From the NCBI RefSeq assembly GCF_025370935.1, contig NC_133481.1, positions 15,903,033 to 15,967,032 of the forward strand: a stretch of 64,000 nt of DNA, read 5' to 3'. The notes under the pieces are model-generated. The model was given only the letters and a program-made list of their open reading frames with translations. It was not told the origin of the DNA and did not search any database. Of this stretch, positions 62,701 to 64,000 are shown piece by piece. Source of the DNA: Choristoneura fumiferana (lineage: Eukaryota > Arthropoda > Insecta > Lepidoptera > Tortricidae). A program made the position numbers and the translations under genes. Each line of letters starts with the position of its first letter. The first letter of the stretch is position 1.

Positions 62701-63781
62701 AAATTATCTGCGCTTTGTGTAGTCCATTGAATTATATATGAAGCGATATTTAAAGATACACTGTACACTGTTCCGTTAAACAAGTAGTTCAATCCTAGTG
62801 TTGACACTGATTTTTTTTTAACTAGCCCAGTATAGTGCGCGATGTCAGGTCAATAAATAAAACAAACAAACAATAAATAAATGTGTTTTATAATTGATGT
62901 AGGTATTCATATCTATAATTCAAGTTGAATGTCTTAGTCTGTCTGGTCGATTATTAAAAAATAACAAATAACATAACAGAGCAACAATATTTTTACTTAC
63001 TGAAAAAAATATTTATTTTTGAAAATATGACATAATAAAGACCGTAAATAAGACCTTATACTAATAAAAGTAATAAGCAATTAAGTGAAAACTAGAATAA
63101 AAATAATCAGTTGACAAGTAGGTACATTAATTACATAACTACGTCATAAAGTGAGCATTGCCATGTCTTATTACAATTATTATTGTCGTTATGCCTATTA
63201 ATTGTCGCTAGTACTAATTGTAAAAATTTAACTCTACCTTAACGATTACAAGATAGAAAGGGATTTGATAGAATAAGGCTGACTGGACATGGCACACTAT
63301 TCCACATTGAAGTATCGTAATAATAATTAAAGAGGTGATCAATTTATTTTCAATAATTAAAATGATTTAATAAAATAACTAGTAAAGAATAAAAATGTAA
63401 AAAAATAGTTAAATTAATAGTAGATTTATCTCTTGTATCGCGTTTTAAAATACTAACAAAAAGAAGAATATTAACAAAAATAAAACGACCAAGTGCGAGT
63501 AGTTAATTTTAGATAGGTAATTCTATCCACTCGTGGACAGGGGATTAGGAAGAAGTGCCGCAGCTCAAGATGGTTGGTCAGATTTCTTGCGTTTTACGTA
63601 TTTTCTTCGTATTTCTAAAACAAATATATATCTTTAAAATGTTGTGTGTACGGTCAGCATCAAAAGTAGCTACAGACTTTTGTACTTTGTCGTTTTACAG
63701 CAACGTACTTAAAACCATACAAAGACAAATGTGTTAAAACGACAAAGTAAAAAAGTGGTCCGCTACTTTTGATGCTGATTG
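59795..63781. repeat. duplicated 4.1-kb unit, copy B
   Basis: Direct copy of 55664-59694. Offsets grow from about 4116 to 4125 bp across the unit because of small indels. Contains foldbacks at 60998-61217 and 61515-61740 and a complete terminal MITE at 63648-63784. Confidence 0.9.
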
Positions 63782-63784
63782 TAC
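63648..63784. mobile_element. MITE with GCATCAAAAGTAGC-type ends (complete)
   Basis: Ends GTACGGTCAGCATCAAAAGT and its complement, with an inner ACTTTGTCGTTTTAC paired with AAAACGACAAAGT. It is the complete version of the copy truncated at 59557-59694 and a relative of 4374-4517. Confidence 0.75.
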
Positions 63785-64000
63785 GCGATAGAAAACATGT
63801 GGTTTTATTATCATTAATAAAGTACTAAGGGTATATTTTGTTTTTTAGAGATGAAGCTAATCCTGTTTCTACAGTTTATAATAAAGGGTACCTAAATAAT
63901 CAAATTCCACTAATATTCTAAATGCCAAAATTTGTAAGTCTGTTTTTTTGTTTATTTGCTTGTCACCTTATCACGTCTAAACTGCTGAAACGATAAAGAT

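Overview
The window is typical lepidopteran (moth or butterfly) nuclear DNA. It is AT-rich and intron-rich, and dense in tRNA-derived SINEs ending in (ATC/GAT)n tails, 3' fragments of RTE-like and Jockey/CR1-like LINEs, and foldback MITEs. The species cannot be named from the sequence. There is one 100-base assembly gap (59695-59794).

The only host genes I can support form a head-to-tail family on the minus strand between about 0.6 and 35.1 kb. Its members resemble nose-resistant-to-fluoxetine protein 6 (NRF-6), with a secreted N-terminal NRF domain followed by a multi-pass acyltransferase-3 domain. The most upstream copy (26312-35116) is complete: I could join 13 exons with GT/AG borders into an uninterrupted 731-codon frame. 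The most downstream copy (616-13107) has its first nine exons, with the same intron phases, and runs off the left edge of the window. Between them (18870-22612) lies a broken middle copy. It keeps a decayed, duplicated exon 2, intact exons 3 and 4 and an intact terminal exon, but has no exon 1 and none of the eight acyltransferase exons.

The introns and the 13.1-18.9 and 22.6-26.3 kb spacers are filled with transposable-element debris. This includes a tRNA-like SINE at 17.7 kb flanked by perfect 59-bp inverted arms and a GC-rich, formerly coding fragment near 24 kb.

From 35.2 kb to the right end I find no convincing host gene. This part holds LINE 3' ends, SINEs, a small piggyBac-like element with TTAA target sites and a transposase C-terminus (41.6-42.6 kb), and a 584-bp foldback element with roughly 15-16 bp periodic arms (39.0-39.6 kb). 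It ends in two near-identical copies of a MITE-rich unit of about 4.1 kb (55.66-59.69 and 59.80-63.78 kb) separated by the gap. That pair is either a real tandem duplication or two haplotypes assembled in series.
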